64,000 nt of DNA from positions 19,102-83,101 of the forward strand of contig CAVGBO010000052.1 in NCBI GenBank assembly GCA_963627465.1. The letters are read 5' to 3'. Numbering within the stretch: the first letter of the stretch is position 1; every line of letters begins with the position of its first letter. The translations under genes and the position numbers were made by a program. A model generated the notes under the pieces. The model did no database searches and had not been told where the DNA came from. It was given only the letters and a program-made list of their open reading frames with translations. Shown here one piece after another: positions 1 through 9,770 of the stretch. The DNA comes from CAKUFA01 sp963627465 (GTDB lineage Bacteria > Bacillota > Clostridia > Christensenellales > Aristaeellaceae).

Positions 1-467
1 TTGCGACCATAGAGCTGTTCTGCGATTTCCACAGGATAATGCAGACCGCAGGCGATGGCGGGGAGAAGGGATGCGGATAAATTCGCATTTTCTGAATCCA
101 GCTTTTGCTCGATTTGCCGGAGGATGGCGGACATGCGGCTGGGGGAAACCGGCTTGAGTAGGTATTCATCCACCCTGGCTTTGATGGCTCCCTGGGCGTA
201 TTCAAATTCGCCATAGCCACTGACGATCACAATATGAATATTGGGCAGCAGGTTTCGAACTGCCTGGGAAAGCTCAATGCCGTTCATGCCGTGCATGCTA
301 ATATCTGTAATGAGCAGATCTACAGGATGCTTTTTCAGGAAATCCAGCGCCTGTTTTCCGCTGGAGAGGGCACCGGCGACTTCAAAAGCTCCTGGATCCT
401 TTTCCACAATACTGCTGATAAATCTGAGGGCGGGCAATTCATCGTCCACGACCAAAACCCGATACAT
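1..467 (-). CDS. Response regulator, YesN/AraC type (3' end outside window)
   Basis: I translated this directly from the minus strand. The protein begins MYRVLVVDDE and forms a receiver domain over residues 1-115. The acidic pair is D8/D9, the phospho-acceptor is D55 in LLITDISMHG, and the conserved Lys is K105 in EYLLKPVSP. The receiver continues into a linker at the window edge, so only about 155 codons are visible. A GGAGGTGG ribosome site precedes the ATG at 467. Receivers of this style, with the EYLLKPVS ending, are typical of YesN regulators that carry a C-terminal AraC helix-turn-helix and work with a YesM histidine kinase, usually controlling carbohydrate import. The DNA-binding half is not visible, so the subtype is inferred. 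Confidence 0.85.
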   Translation of the reverse strand, partial: MYRVLVVDDELPALRFISSIVEKDPGAFEVAGALSSGKQALDFLKKHPVDLLITDISMHGMNGIELSQAVRNLLPNIHIVIVSGYGEFEYAQGAIKARVDEYLLKPVSPSRMSAILRQIEQKLDSENANLSASLLPAIACGLHYPVEIAEQLYGR

Positions 468-541
468 GGTTCCACCTCCGATACCTTGTTCGAAATTATC
501 ATAGCATATTGATTTGGAAAATTCAGCACCATGCCGTTATT

Positions 542-564
542 TCCGGCAGTCTGTGCCGGATTTT
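542..564. terminator. Hairpin with T-tract in spacer
   Basis: A 7-bp stem (TCCGGCA/TGCCGGA) with a 5-nt loop is followed by TTTT on the plus strand. No plus-strand gene lies upstream inside the window. It may insulate the beta-helix gene from read-through, or be part of the 5' region of the minus-strand regulator. The rest of 468-741 shows no gene. Confidence 0.4.
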
Positions 565-741
565 ACTATCACGATCTGTTTCTGTTGCATTTGCCGGAGT
601 GCGGAACGTTTCTTTTGACTCCGTTTCGTGGAAATGATTGTATAGTAGAAAATGAAAACGTGTGCGCATCCTTCAGAAGTGCAAGCATCCTGAGTGGAAA
701 TATTGCACTGGCGGAATCATGATGGGAAAGGAGACGAGAAG

Positions 742-2160
742 ATGAAGTCGAAATGGCCATGGCTGTGGACTGTTTTGCTGTTGATGATGCTTTGCTCGCT
801 GGGTGCAGCCGTTGCGGAGGAGACCACAGGGAGCGTTCCAAAGGTATGGCAGGTTTCTCCGGAGGGGCTTTCGCTGACCGACGCACTGGCGGCTTGCGAG
901 GAGGGAGACCGGATTGAGCTGGCTTCCGGCATATATGATGATTCCAAGGAAAGCTTTCCACTGACGGTTACAAAATCAGTTACCATTTCTGGAGAAGACG
1001 GCACCGTCATTGATTCCCCTGCTTTCATGGCTGCCTTTCGAACGGAGGCAGAGGGCATCCTTTTGGAAAACCTGACCATTGATTTCCGCCGAACAGGCAT
1101 CTACGCCATTGGGGATCATCTGACGATTCTCAATTGTCAGTTCCGTCTGGCGGATATCGCCTGGCGAACCTCCTCCTGTGGCGTTTGGGCAGGCGGAATC
1201 ATGGACATGAATGTACAGAATTGCCATTTTACCGGCTGCGGCATTTCCCTGGCCGGTCCACCCATCAGTGAAAGCAGCGTGGGAAAGCCTGTGCTGACGG
1301 GGCTTTTTGAGGTGGGAGAAAAGAAAGAATACTTCACTACCCATGTCATCAGCGGATGCACGGTGAATGGGAAGCCCCTATTTTACGCGAAGAATCAGCA
1401 AACGGTGACCATTCCTGCCGATGCAGGGGAGGCGATCTGCTGCGACTGCGGAACAGTCATTGGCGAGGGTATAGATGTTTCCGACGGCTCCATGGGTATG
1501 GAGCTGGTATATAACGAAGATGTGCAGCTGACGGATTGCCGGGCGGATCGGTGTGGGGTGTTTGGACTGTACGTGGCCAAAACAAACCGAGCAACGATCC
1601 TGCGATGCTCCGCAGCGGAAACAAATCATGGCCTGGATATCCGTGCTTCCAGCCGAGTGCTGCTGGAAGGGTGTACTGCTTCTGACTGCGATCAAGGATT
1701 GTTCTTTTCCCACGTGGAAAACAGCATGATGCGGGATTGCCTGGTCACCGGGACAGGGCAGGGGTATTTCGTGGCAGGGGGCAGCGGCAATGTGCTGATG
1801 AATTGCCGCGCCATGCATTGCGAAAATGGGTACAACTTTCAAAAGGAAGGCCTTGCCTGGATGACGGGATGCCTGGCATCGGGCTGCACGGTCTGCGGTG
1901 TGCGGCTGGATGAAACACCCACCGTGTTTACGGATAACGAGATGATTGATAACTGGGTGGGCGTAATGGCCTATGGCCCAGTATCCTATGATATGATTGG
2001 TAACCGTTTTGAGGGATCTGGCAGTTGCGCATTGTATATTCGTGATATCGGGTCCAGCCGCTTCATCAATAATGTGTTCACTGGCAGCCTACAGGCGGAT
2101 CTACAGGTTACAGGAACGCTGGGTGACAGCCTTTGGATAGGCATGCCGGATATCCAGTAA
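742..2160 (+). CDS. Secreted right-handed parallel beta-helix protein
   Basis: This 472-residue protein begins MKSKWPWLW, chosen because an AAAGGAG ribosome site lies 9 nt upstream; a start 48 nt further upstream has none. It has a clear type I signal peptide (hydrophobic core residues 8-22, AVA-EE cleavage) and no lipobox. The mature part is made of short repeats alternating NC/DC/SC turns (for example LTILNCQF, VLLEGCTASDC, SMMRDCLV, VLMNCRAMHC), the pattern of right-handed beta-helix proteins such as pectate-lyase-like or NosD/DUF1565 folds. The many cysteines stacked in the turns are notable. It could be a polysaccharide lyase, isomerase or binding protein. No catalytic signature is obvious, so no reaction is assigned. 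Confidence 0.75.
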   Translation: MKSKWPWLWTVLLLMMLCSLGAAVAEETTGSVPKVWQVSPEGLSLTDALAACEEGDRIELASGIYDDSKESFPLTVTKSVTISGEDGTVIDSPAFMAAFRTEAEGILLENLTIDFRRTGIYAIGDHLTILNCQFRLADIAWRTSSCGVWAGGIMDMNVQNCHFTGCGISLAGPPISESSVGKPVLTGLFEVGEKKEYFTTHVISGCTVNGKPLFYAKNQQTVTIPADAGEAICCDCGTVIGEGIDVSDGSMGMELVYNEDVQLTDCRADRCGVFGLYVAKTNRATILRCSAAETNHGLDIRASSRVLLEGCTASDCDQGLFFSHVENSMMRDCLVTGTGQGYFVAGGSGNVLMNCRAMHCENGYNFQKEGLAWMTGCLASGCTVCGVRLDETPTVFTDNEMIDNWVGVMAYGPVSYDMIGNRFEGSGSCALYIRDIGSSRFINNVFTGSLQADLQVTGTLGDSLWIGMPDIQ

Positions 2161-2278
2161 TGCCACGAATGTTGCACGCAAGGCAACGGTGCATGCTGAA
2201 AAAAACGGTTGCAGAAGGCAATCGGGAAGGATTTTCTATATCTCAGTGTCAAAGAATCATAAAAGAGAAGGAGATGAT

Positions 2279-2293
2279 ATGAAAAAGGATTGA
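2279..2293 (+). other. Four-codon upstream open frame with strong ribosome site
   Basis: A good AAGGAG site is followed 5-7 nt later by ATG, three codons and TGA (MKKD stop), about 100 nt upstream of the GH3 gene. The stop is immediate, so it could only be a leader peptide or a relic of a gene start. A weak GGAATT/AATTCC inverted repeat follows at about 2299-2320. The rest of 2161-2396 shows no gene. Confidence 0.3.
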
Positions 2294-2396
2294 ATATTCC
2301 CGGAATTCGCCCCGAAATTCCAGTTTCGAGGGCAGGAAGATCGCGTATGATGAAGACAGACGCTGAATACCAGCGAAAAGAAGGAGGTTTTCCAAC

Positions 2397-4895
2397 ATGA
2401 AAAAACTGGCACTGTTGACCGCCATCGTCATGCTGGTGAGCTCCGCGGGTGCGGCCTTTGCGGAACAACAGTATTTCAATGGCAATACCACGACAGCGTT
2501 GACGGATCCGACGACGTTCACCAAGCCCTATGATGTGAACATCACTGTCGTCGAGGCGGATGAGACCACTGGACAGCCTCGCCTGGAAGCTCACATCAAG
2601 GACATCATCGAAGTGGATGGCCTGAAGTTCAAGGATCTGAACGCCAACGGCGAGCTGGATGCCTATGAGGACTGGCGGTTGACTTCTGAAGAGCGGGCGA
2701 ACAATCTGTTGAGCCTGATGACGGAAGATGAGAAGATCGGCCTGCTGTGGCATGCGTCCACCGGCGGTACCTTCACCTCCATGTATCCCTACACTGAGGA
2801 GTGGCTGTATTCCAACGAGCCCACCTATACCGATCAGGATGGCGCTACCTACGTACCCATGTACCACTCCATCATTTCCGACAATGTGACCACTTACCTG
2901 CACAACGTGAACGGTACTCCCGACACCTTGATTTACGAGAACAACGCCTTCCAGGAAATCGGCGAATCCGCTCGGCTGGGCATCCCGATTGTGCTGAGCT
3001 GCGACCGCAGTTACAACACCTGGGCTGGCTTGGTGAACATGCCCAACTACGCCGTGGGTATTGCCCATGACGAAGAACTGCTGTACGAACTGGTTTCCCA
3101 GTACGCAAAGGAAGAACGTGCCATCGGTTTCCATCTTCCCTTCCATAGCTATGGCGTGGAAATCGGCAGCTGGTACGGCGATGATGTGAACTACATCGCC
3201 AAGATGGTCGGCATCGAGACCAAAGCCTATCAGGATAACGGCGTCAACGCCACGACCAAGCACTTCATGGCCCGCGGTGGCCGTTCCTCTTACGCTAGTG
3301 CCAAGAGCCCGGCGAATCTGCTGGACAGCTGGCTGGTGGGCTGGAAGAGCGCCGTCATCGACAATGGCTCCGGTTGGGTCATGCTGAATAACGGCACCTT
3401 GCTGAACGATTGCAACGTCTGCTACGACAGCGAGTCCATGGCCATCCTGCGGGAAACCCTGGGCTATGACGGCTGCGTGGTTACCGACTGGCCCATGTGG
3501 ATGCAGGTGCCGTCGGCTAGCGGAACCACCCCTGAAGGTCTGGATCTGAGCACTGCAACCCTGGCAGAACTCTATGCCACGATTTTCAACGCTGATGTGG
3601 ATCAGGTTGGCTGCTTCTTTATGGTGGAAGATGACGTGGCCATTGATTACGACGCCGTGACGGCCAAGTATCCGGGCATGATGCAGCCCATGTGGCCCAA
3701 CGAAGTCAAGGCGGCGGTGGAGCAGAACCTGACCAGCTGGGACGTGCTGGAAAAGCATTGCTTCCGTGTGCTGCGCAACAAGTTTGACCTGGGTCTGTTT
3801 GAGGATCCTTATGCCGACCTGGACGAAGCACTGGAGCTGGTGGCCAGCGAGGAATATAAGGCAGAAGCCTTCGAACTGCTGACCATTGAAGATGTGTATC
3901 GCGCTCGGACGGATTCCATGAATGAGATGGAAATCCGCCTGCAGACCGAATCCTCTGTGCTGCTGAAGAACGACAATGAGATTCTGCCCCTGAGCAAGGA
4001 TGCCAAGGTGTATATTGACGGAACCGCCAAGGATACCGTAGAGATGGACAAGACCGCCATCGGCACCTATGCTACCGTGGTGGATGAGATGGAAGACGCA
4101 GATGTTGTGATCGCACATGTAACCGCCATGGACGATGCTACCGAGCTGATCATTGAGGATGCTGGCGACGAAGGGAAGTCTGTCATCTTGGTTTATGACG
4201 GCGGCGTTTCCAACGAGCCGAACGCATGGGCCGTGAACAACTCCGATGCGGTGCTGTTCCTGACCTATGACTGCACGCCTGACCACGGTTCTTCCATGGG
4301 CAATATCTATCACAAGACCCTGCCTTCTGTGCTGGCAGATATGCTGTACGGGGAGAAGGAACCCACCGGTTCCCTGGTGTTCGAAATGGCCTGGACCTCT
4401 GACGATGCAGTGCTGGATTGGGGCGAGCTGCAGCTGGATACCGGCGTGGATACAGCTACTCGGCTGTATATGGCTGCTGTTGTGCGGAACAATCCCACGG
4501 CTGATCTGCCCAATAACCTGGGCGATGTCATGTATACCACTGGGTTCGGCATGAACTATACCGACAAGGCGGATATTACAGCGGATACCTTGGTGTTCCC
4601 GCAGACTGTTGGAACGGAAGAGCGGCAGGGCATGTTTGGCACATCCACCGTCACCGTCAGCGTGGATACGGTTAAGGCTGGAGAACCCTTCTCCATTTAC
4701 TTCATTGCCCAGAACAACGGCACTGGCGCTGGCACTGTGAATGCGGTGGTCACCGATAACGGGACTGCCATCGCAGAGAAGATGGTGGCGCTGACCGCTG
4801 GTCAGTTCCGGGTAATCCCGATCGAGCTGACGCTGGATGCTGGCACCCATGAGATCGAAGTGCTTGGCATGACCAAGACCATTGAAGTACAATAA
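2397..4895 (+). CDS. Secreted glycoside hydrolase family 3 protein
   Basis: This 832-residue protein has a type I signal peptide (MKKLALLTAIVMLVSSAGAAFA) and an AAGGAGG ribosome site. A calcium-binding-like DLNANGELDAYEDW loop at about 78-91 is often seen at the start of bacterial GH3 proteins. The TIM-barrel domain follows, with the family Lys-His pair at K288/H289 (TTKHFM) and the predicted nucleophile D364 in VVTDW. An alpha/beta sandwich domain covers about 500-690. The last roughly 90 residues look like a CARDB-type immunoglobulin fold that could hold the enzyme to substrate or surface. GH3 enzymes are mostly exo-acting beta-glucosidases or beta-xylosidases; the substrate cannot be read here. 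It appears to be a single-gene unit ended by the hairpin at 4981. Confidence 0.88.
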   Translation: MKKLALLTAIVMLVSSAGAAFAEQQYFNGNTTTALTDPTTFTKPYDVNITVVEADETTGQPRLEAHIKDIIEVDGLKFKDLNANGELDAYEDWRLTSEERANNLLSLMTEDEKIGLLWHASTGGTFTSMYPYTEEWLYSNEPTYTDQDGATYVPMYHSIISDNVTTYLHNVNGTPDTLIYENNAFQEIGESARLGIPIVLSCDRSYNTWAGLVNMPNYAVGIAHDEELLYELVSQYAKEERAIGFHLPFHSYGVEIGSWYGDDVNYIAKMVGIETKAYQDNGVNATTKHFMARGGRSSYASAKSPANLLDSWLVGWKSAVIDNGSGWVMLNNGTLLNDCNVCYDSESMAILRETLGYDGCVVTDWPMWMQVPSASGTTPEGLDLSTATLAELYATIFNADVDQVGCFFMVEDDVAIDYDAVTAKYPGMMQPMWPNEVKAAVEQNLTSWDVLEKHCFRVLRNKFDLGLFEDPYADLDEALELVASEEYKAEAFELLTIEDVYRARTDSMNEMEIRLQTESSVLLKNDNEILPLSKDAKVYIDGTAKDTVEMDKTAIGTYATVVDEMEDADVVIAHVTAMDDATELIIEDAGDEGKSVILVYDGGVSNEPNAWAVNNSDAVLFLTYDCTPDHGSSMGNIYHKTLPSVLADMLYGEKEPTGSLVFEMAWTSDDAVLDWGELQLDTGVDTATRLYMAAVVRNNPTADLPNNLGDVMYTTGFGMNYTDKADITADTLVFPQTVGTEERQGMFGTSTVTVSVDTVKAGEPFSIYFIAQNNGTGAGTVNAVVTDNGTAIAEKMVALTAGQFRVIPIELTLDAGTHEIEVLGMTKTIEVQ

Positions 4896-4980
4896 TCCTA
4901 AGAGCATTCTAGGAAAATTAGAGGGGCTGTGCAAGGAAACATGAACTACACCCCCTCAAGAGGACAGTGAAAAATTTTCC

Positions 4981-5012
4981 CGGCCAGCGGCATTTGCTGC
5001 TGGCCGCTTTTT
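4981..5012 (+). terminator. Intrinsic terminator after the GH3 gene
   Basis: A perfect 8-bp stem CGGCCAGC/GCTGGCCG with a 10-nt loop is followed by CTTTTT. It lies 86 nt after the GH3 stop codon. Confidence 0.85.
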
Positions 5013-5089
5013 GATGCAGCAAAGCACCTTGCCATGATTGTCAGCACATGCGAATGACACTGAACACATCATATTCTCCATTAACAGAC

Positions 5090-5126
5090 CACCCCGCCCT
5101 CCGGCAGTCTCCCGGAGGGTGGGGTG
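5090..5126 (-). terminator. Long GC-rich hairpin downstream of the M16 peptidase gene
   Basis: A 15-bp stem (one G-T pair) encloses a 7-nt loop, 28 nt beyond the peptidase stop on the minus strand. It lacks a strong T-tract, so termination would rely on stem stability. A smaller perfect palindrome (CATCACCA/TGGTGATG) sits between it and the stop codon at about 5132-5149. Confidence 0.6.
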
Positions 5127-5154
5127 CATTTCATCACCATGTGGTGATGGTTCT

Positions 5155-8043
5155 TCACTTTTCTTCCTGCACGAAGGCCACGGCGTCATGGTTGCCGATG
5201 GCGCACAGGCAGCCCTTTTCGGTGAAGGTGCGCAGCACGGGGATCAGCGCCTTCAGGCTGTCCATGGTGGTGTCCAGCATTTCGTGACGGTAGCGGAGCA
5301 CATGTTCCTTGGTGCTGCCGCTGAGATAACGGCTGCAGCAGAGGCTGAAGGCATTGTAGGGATCCAGCAGGGGATCGGTGGTGTTAATCACGCCAATGAT
5401 CAGGTCATCCAGGGGCATGGGCTGCTGAAGCATCTCTTCCAGCACATCCGCCAGGTGGGAGAAGACTTCGGCGGTGTTCTGCATGTTGGGATCCCGGTAG
5501 GAGTAGCAGAACATGTTGCCGTCACTGTCCACATTCATGCCTGTGCCGTAGGCACCGCCCTGCACCCGGACAGCCCCCCACAGGTAGCTGAAGGTCAGCA
5601 GGGAGGAAAGCACGGCCCAGGAGCCGGTGTACTGGCTGCCGAAGGCTACCAGATTGCCACCCAGTGCGCTGAAGCCCACGTCTGCCGGGATTTCCACGGC
5701 CTGATTGCCGCTGGTGCCGGCAGGAGCATCCTTCGGGGTGCCCATGGTGCCATCAGGCAGGGAACGAATCATCTCTTCCAGGGCGGTGGTATCCCCGTCG
5801 CCGCCTACGGCCACAAACAGCCGCTCAGACACGAAGACCCGCTTCGCCAGGGCAGCCAGCTGCTGACCAATGGCCTGCTGCTCCGCCTGGAAGGCTTCTG
5901 CCAGGTGGGAGAACCACTGCATGTAGCTTTCCCCGGAGAGCGCCTCCTGCATGGCACTGTCCGCCGTAAAGCTGGAGGCGGCCTTGATGATGGCGTAGGT
6001 GATGCCGTTGCTGATCAGCGTCTGCTTGTGCTTGGAATCCATCTGGGCAACCACCTTGCCGATCTTTTCCGTTTCCGTCCAGTCGGTGGCGGTCAGGATC
6101 TCGCCGATCAGCTTGGACGCAGCAGGAATGTTCTCCTGCAGCATGCTGGCCGTCACCTTCACGTAGGTGGAGCAGGTGTGAATATCCCCCTTGGGGGCAG
6201 TGGTGGTCACAGAGCCCACCAGCTTGCCTGTGGTGGCCTTGACGCTGTTTTGCAGCTCCAGCACCGTATGGTGGGCAGTGGGCAGCTTGCACAGGCAGGC
6301 AGTCAGCAGCTTCAGCTGACGCAGCTCCTCCACCGTCAGGTCAGACACGTTGAAGTACAGGTTCAGGTACACAATGCCGTCGCTGTTCACATCCACGTGA
6401 ATGCCCGGCCGATTGGCCAGGGGACGGGACACAGCTTCCGGCACCTCCACATCCCGGGATACGTCGGAAAGGTGGAGCTTGGGCAGGGCGGCAAGGGCTT
6501 CCTCATCATCCGGGGATTGCTGCCACTGAAGCATCTTCTCCGTTGCCTGCTGCACCTGGGCGCGCTTTTCCTCGCTCCACTGGGCGGTGATGGAGGCCAG
6601 CTTGTCCTTTTCCCGCTGGGCGTCGTCTGCTACCTTGGTTTGGGAAGGAAGCGCACGCACAAGGCACTTGTCCGAGGCATCCCCCAGCATCTCCAGCAGG
6701 AGCTGCTCGAAGTAGTCCGTATCCAGCTTCTTCCGCAGGTTGTCGAAGATGTCTGCCGTGTTCACCCGCTCCAGGGGATCCCCGCCGTACAGCCAGCTCT
6801 TCATCACCTGATCCGCCAGGTTGACCCCGTAGGGCTCTTCCACTTCCCGGCTCTTGAAGGCAAGGCGTTCAATGCAGGCGCTCAGGGAAGCCCGGTCAAG
6901 GCCTTCCTTGGCCAGACGGTTGGCCTCCTCTGCCACGAAGGCAGGAATGGCATCAAAGTGCTCCTGCCGGGTGTTCCGGGCAAGGAGGGTAAAGTTGGGC
7001 TGATAAATGCCGTCATCCACCTGCAAGGCCACATCCTCCGCCAAGCCTTTCTCCAGGAAGGCACGGCACAGGGGCGCCTCGTTGGAGCCGGTCAGGCAGT
7101 TGGCAAGAACCTTGGCAGCGTAGATCTTTTCCCGATCCTGATAGGTGCACAGCAGCTTGGACAGGGACAGATGGGCCCGGTCTTCCTCTCCCTGGGAAGG
7201 CTCGAAATAGACGGTGCTTTCGCCGGTGACAGGCTTTTGCAGGGTGAAATCAAAGTCCGGCTGGCGGAAATCATACTTGGAAAGATACTCGCTGTCGATA
7301 TAGCCCAGCACCTTTTCCACATCCATGTGGCCATCCAGCATGAAATAGGCGTTGCTGGGGTGATAGAACCGGCGATGCGTGTTCAGGAACTGCTCATAGC
7401 TCAGGTCGGTGATCTTCTCCGGCAGGCCGCCGGAGGAGAAGCGGTAGCAGGTATCCGGGTACAGCAGCCGATTGGCGGCGTCTCCCATCATTTCATCCAC
7501 ATCGGCATAGGCACCTTTCATTTCGTTGAACACCACGCCGTTGTAGGTGATTTCCCCGGTGGCTTCATCGAACTCGTAGTGCCAGCCTTCCTGCATGAAG
7601 ATTTCCGGCTTCTCGTAGATGCTGGGGCAGAACACAGCATCCAGATACACGCTCATGAGATTGAACAGATCCTGCTCATTCCGGCTGGAAACGGGGAACA
7701 TGGTCTTGTCCCCGTAGGTCATGGCGTTGAGGAAGGTCTGCATGGAGGTCTGCAGCAGGGAAACGAAGGGCTCCTTCACCGGGTACTTCTTGGAGCCGTT
7801 CAGCACGCTGTGCTCCAGAATGTGGAACACGCCGGTGTCGTTTTCCGGCAGGGTCTTGAAGGATACGGCAAAGGTCTTGTTGTCATCCGGGCGGTCGAAG
7901 TACAGCAGCTTTGCGCCGCACTTGCCGTGCCGCAGGGTGTACAGGGTGGCTTTCTTTGCCGGAACGGATTCCTTCTTTTCCAGCACAAAGCCGGAAACCG
8001 TATCGCCCACACGGGCGTCCGTCAGCTTCATTGCTTCGGGCAT
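5155..8043 (-). CDS. M16C metallopeptidase, PreP-like (insulinase superfamily)
   Basis: This is a 962-residue cytoplasmic protein with no signal peptide. The inverted zinc motif HILEH lies at about residues 74-78, with the distal glutamate in GVVFNEMKG near 175. After the N-terminal catalytic domain come the second M16 half, a linker and the two C-terminal M16 repeats, as in the 970-residue presequence-protease/Cym1 family, where the two halves enclose and degrade unstructured peptides. An in-frame GTG lies 9 nt upstream, but the AAGAAAGG ribosome site fits the ATG at 8043 better. It follows the ABC exporter genes on the same strand (26 nt gap) and is probably co-transcribed with them. A role in clearing peptides is inferred from the family. 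Confidence 0.9.
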   Translation of the reverse strand: MPEAMKLTDARVGDTVSGFVLEKKESVPAKKATLYTLRHGKCGAKLLYFDRPDDNKTFAVSFKTLPENDTGVFHILEHSVLNGSKKYPVKEPFVSLLQTSMQTFLNAMTYGDKTMFPVSSRNEQDLFNLMSVYLDAVFCPSIYEKPEIFMQEGWHYEFDEATGEITYNGVVFNEMKGAYADVDEMMGDAANRLLYPDTCYRFSSGGLPEKITDLSYEQFLNTHRRFYHPSNAYFMLDGHMDVEKVLGYIDSEYLSKYDFRQPDFDFTLQKPVTGESTVYFEPSQGEEDRAHLSLSKLLCTYQDREKIYAAKVLANCLTGSNEAPLCRAFLEKGLAEDVALQVDDGIYQPNFTLLARNTRQEHFDAIPAFVAEEANRLAKEGLDRASLSACIERLAFKSREVEEPYGVNLADQVMKSWLYGGDPLERVNTADIFDNLRKKLDTDYFEQLLLEMLGDASDKCLVRALPSQTKVADDAQREKDKLASITAQWSEEKRAQVQQATEKMLQWQQSPDDEEALAALPKLHLSDVSRDVEVPEAVSRPLANRPGIHVDVNSDGIVYLNLYFNVSDLTVEELRQLKLLTACLCKLPTAHHTVLELQNSVKATTGKLVGSVTTTAPKGDIHTCSTYVKVTASMLQENIPAASKLIGEILTATDWTETEKIGKVVAQMDSKHKQTLISNGITYAIIKAASSFTADSAMQEALSGESYMQWFSHLAEAFQAEQQAIGQQLAALAKRVFVSERLFVAVGGDGDTTALEEMIRSLPDGTMGTPKDAPAGTSGNQAVEIPADVGFSALGGNLVAFGSQYTGSWAVLSSLLTFSYLWGAVRVQGGAYGTGMNVDSDGNMFCYSYRDPNMQNTAEVFSHLADVLEEMLQQPMPLDDLIIGVINTTDPLLDPYNAFSLCCSRYLSGSTKEHVLRYRHEMLDTTMDSLKALIPVLRTFTEKGCLCAIGNHDAVAFVQEEK

Positions 8044-8069
8044 GGGTGTCACACCTTTCTTAAAACATC

Positions 8070-9770
8070 TTACAGCGTTTTTGCAAACAGCTGATAATAG
8101 GCGTTGGTCTTTTCCATTTCCGCAGGAGTGCCGCAGGCTTCCAGCTGGCCGTCCTTCATGACGATGATGTTATCCGCATTTCTGGTGGCGGCATAGCTGT
8201 GGGCGATCATGATGGTGGTGCGGCCTTCCATCAGCGTATCCAGTGCCTTGGTGACCATGGCTTCGCTGGTTACGTCCAGGTTGCTGGTGGCTTCGTCCAG
8301 CAGCAGGAAGTCCGCATTCCGCAGCATGGCACGGGCAATGGCAATGCACTGCGCCTGTCCGCCGGAGAAGTTGGAGCCGCCCAGCCCCACATCCTCATCA
8401 AAGCCCAGAGGCTTTTCCATAATGAAGTCGTAGCAGTTGGCCTTCTTTGCCGTTGCGATGAGCTCTTCCTCACTGACTTCCCGATCCAGACCATAGAGGA
8501 TGTTCTCCCGCACCGTGCCCCCGATAAGGGGATCCCGCTGGAACACGTAGGCGAACCGATCCCGCCACTGAATCACGTCATAGGCGGCAATATCGTCTCC
8601 CCCGAAGAGGATTCTGCCCTGAGAAGGCTCATACAGCCGCACCAGCAGCTTGAAGACGGTGCTCTTGCCTGCCCCGTTGCCGCCGATGATGGCAGTCACC
8701 TTCCCCTTGGGAATGGTAACGGAAACGTCCTTCAGCACGGGTCGCTCCTGGGAATAGGCAAAGCCTACGTTTTCCAGGGTAATGTCGGAGCACCGGGCAG
8801 GAACGGCCTCGCCACCTTCCTTTTCCGGCTCGGCTTCGGAGATGCTGTTGATCTTCTTCATGTTGCCGAAGATGCCGGATACGGAGCCTACATTCATGAA
8901 GAACTGCATCAGCTGCAATCCCACAATGCCGGTGATCATGTAGAAGGCGGTCAGGTCGCCGATGGTCAGCTCTCCGGTGGATACAAACTGTCCCCCCAGC
9001 ACGAAGACGATGAAGATGAACATGATGGAGAACATGCTGGATACCAGCTGGTACCCGGCCACCATCAGCCAGTTCAGGAAGTCCGCAATGTACATCCGCT
9101 TGAAGGTGGCATTGGCCTTTTGGCTTTCCAGCTTTTCGGCGGCGGCGCTCTTAATCAGGCGGAAGTTCCGCACACGCTCTGCCAGATAGCCCAGGCTGCT
9201 GGCCACGGTGACGGTGCTGTACACACCCAGCTTGTACATCAGCTTGCCGTAGACAATGCAGATGATAAGGGTCAGGGGGATAATCAGCAGGGAATAGTTG
9301 GCCAGCATGGTGTTGTAGCTGTACAGGCGGATGAAGGCCTGCACGGAGGTCACCACGCACACCACAAAGGACACCGCCATGGAGAACAGGGAGGAAGGCG
9401 CACTGGCATCGGAGGTGATCCGGCTCACCAGCTCGTTGCCGTTGTCCTGATCATAAAACTTGGAGGGCAGGTGCATGATCTTTTCCCACAGCTTGCACCG
9501 AACCCGCAGGTTGATGGTCTCCTCCATGCGCCGGGTAAAGTAATTGGAAGCAATGGACAGCACCGCTGCCGCCGCCGTAATGGCAATGTAGTTAAACAGC
9601 ACGCTGGCGTTAATGGCCTTCTGGCTGGTGTCAATGACGCTGGCGGTCAGGGTGGCGCTTTGCAGCTCCGCACTCATGGTGGAGGCGGAGAACAGGAAGG
9701 ACAGGAGAATCAGCACCCAGGGCATTTGGACGCCCTTCAGAACACTGAACTGCTTGGATAGCTTCTTCAT
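8070..9770 (-). CDS. ABC exporter half-transporter, second of a pair
   Basis: This 566-residue protein has six membrane segments over about residues 15-300 and then a nucleotide-binding domain. Walker A is GGNGAGKST, the signature is the variant NFSGGQAQ, Walker B with catalytic Glu is LLLDEATSNLD, and the switch His is in IAHS. The start codon overlaps the stop of the upstream half-transporter by 4 nt (ATGA), so the two are translationally coupled and almost certainly form a heterodimer. The family (type IV, MsbA/LmrCD-like) exports peptides, lipids or drugs. The neighbouring M16 peptidase makes a peptide substrate conceivable, but nothing in the sequence fixes it. Confidence 0.9.
   Translation of the reverse strand: MKKLSKQFSVLKGVQMPWVLILLSFLFSASTMSAELQSATLTASVIDTSQKAINASVLFNYIAITAAAAVLSIASNYFTRRMEETINLRVRCKLWEKIMHLPSKFYDQDNGNELVSRITSDASAPSSLFSMAVSFVVCVVTSVQAFIRLYSYNTMLANYSLLIIPLTLIICIVYGKLMYKLGVYSTVTVASSLGYLAERVRNFRLIKSAAAEKLESQKANATFKRMYIADFLNWLMVAGYQLVSSMFSIMFIFIVFVLGGQFVSTGELTIGDLTAFYMITGIVGLQLMQFFMNVGSVSGIFGNMKKINSISEAEPEKEGGEAVPARCSDITLENVGFAYSQERPVLKDVSVTIPKGKVTAIIGGNGAGKSTVFKLLVRLYEPSQGRILFGGDDIAAYDVIQWRDRFAYVFQRDPLIGGTVRENILYGLDREVSEEELIATAKKANCYDFIMEKPLGFDEDVGLGGSNFSGGQAQCIAIARAMLRNADFLLLDEATSNLDVTSEAMVTKALDTLMEGRTTIMIAHSYAATRNADNIIVMKDGQLEACGTPAEMEKTNAYYQLFAKTL

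Noticed and set aside
1986..4934. 982-codon open frame antisense to the GH3 gene
   Set aside because: It is the complement of a well-supported gene with motifs and signal peptide. The translation is rich in His/Gly/Gln with no domain, as expected for an antisense shadow in GC-rich DNA.
5038..8094. 1018-codon open frame antisense to the M16 peptidase
   Set aside because: The peptidase strand has the zinc motif and a ribosome site. This frame is low-complexity (HVGVIP/QGH-like) with no recognisable domain.
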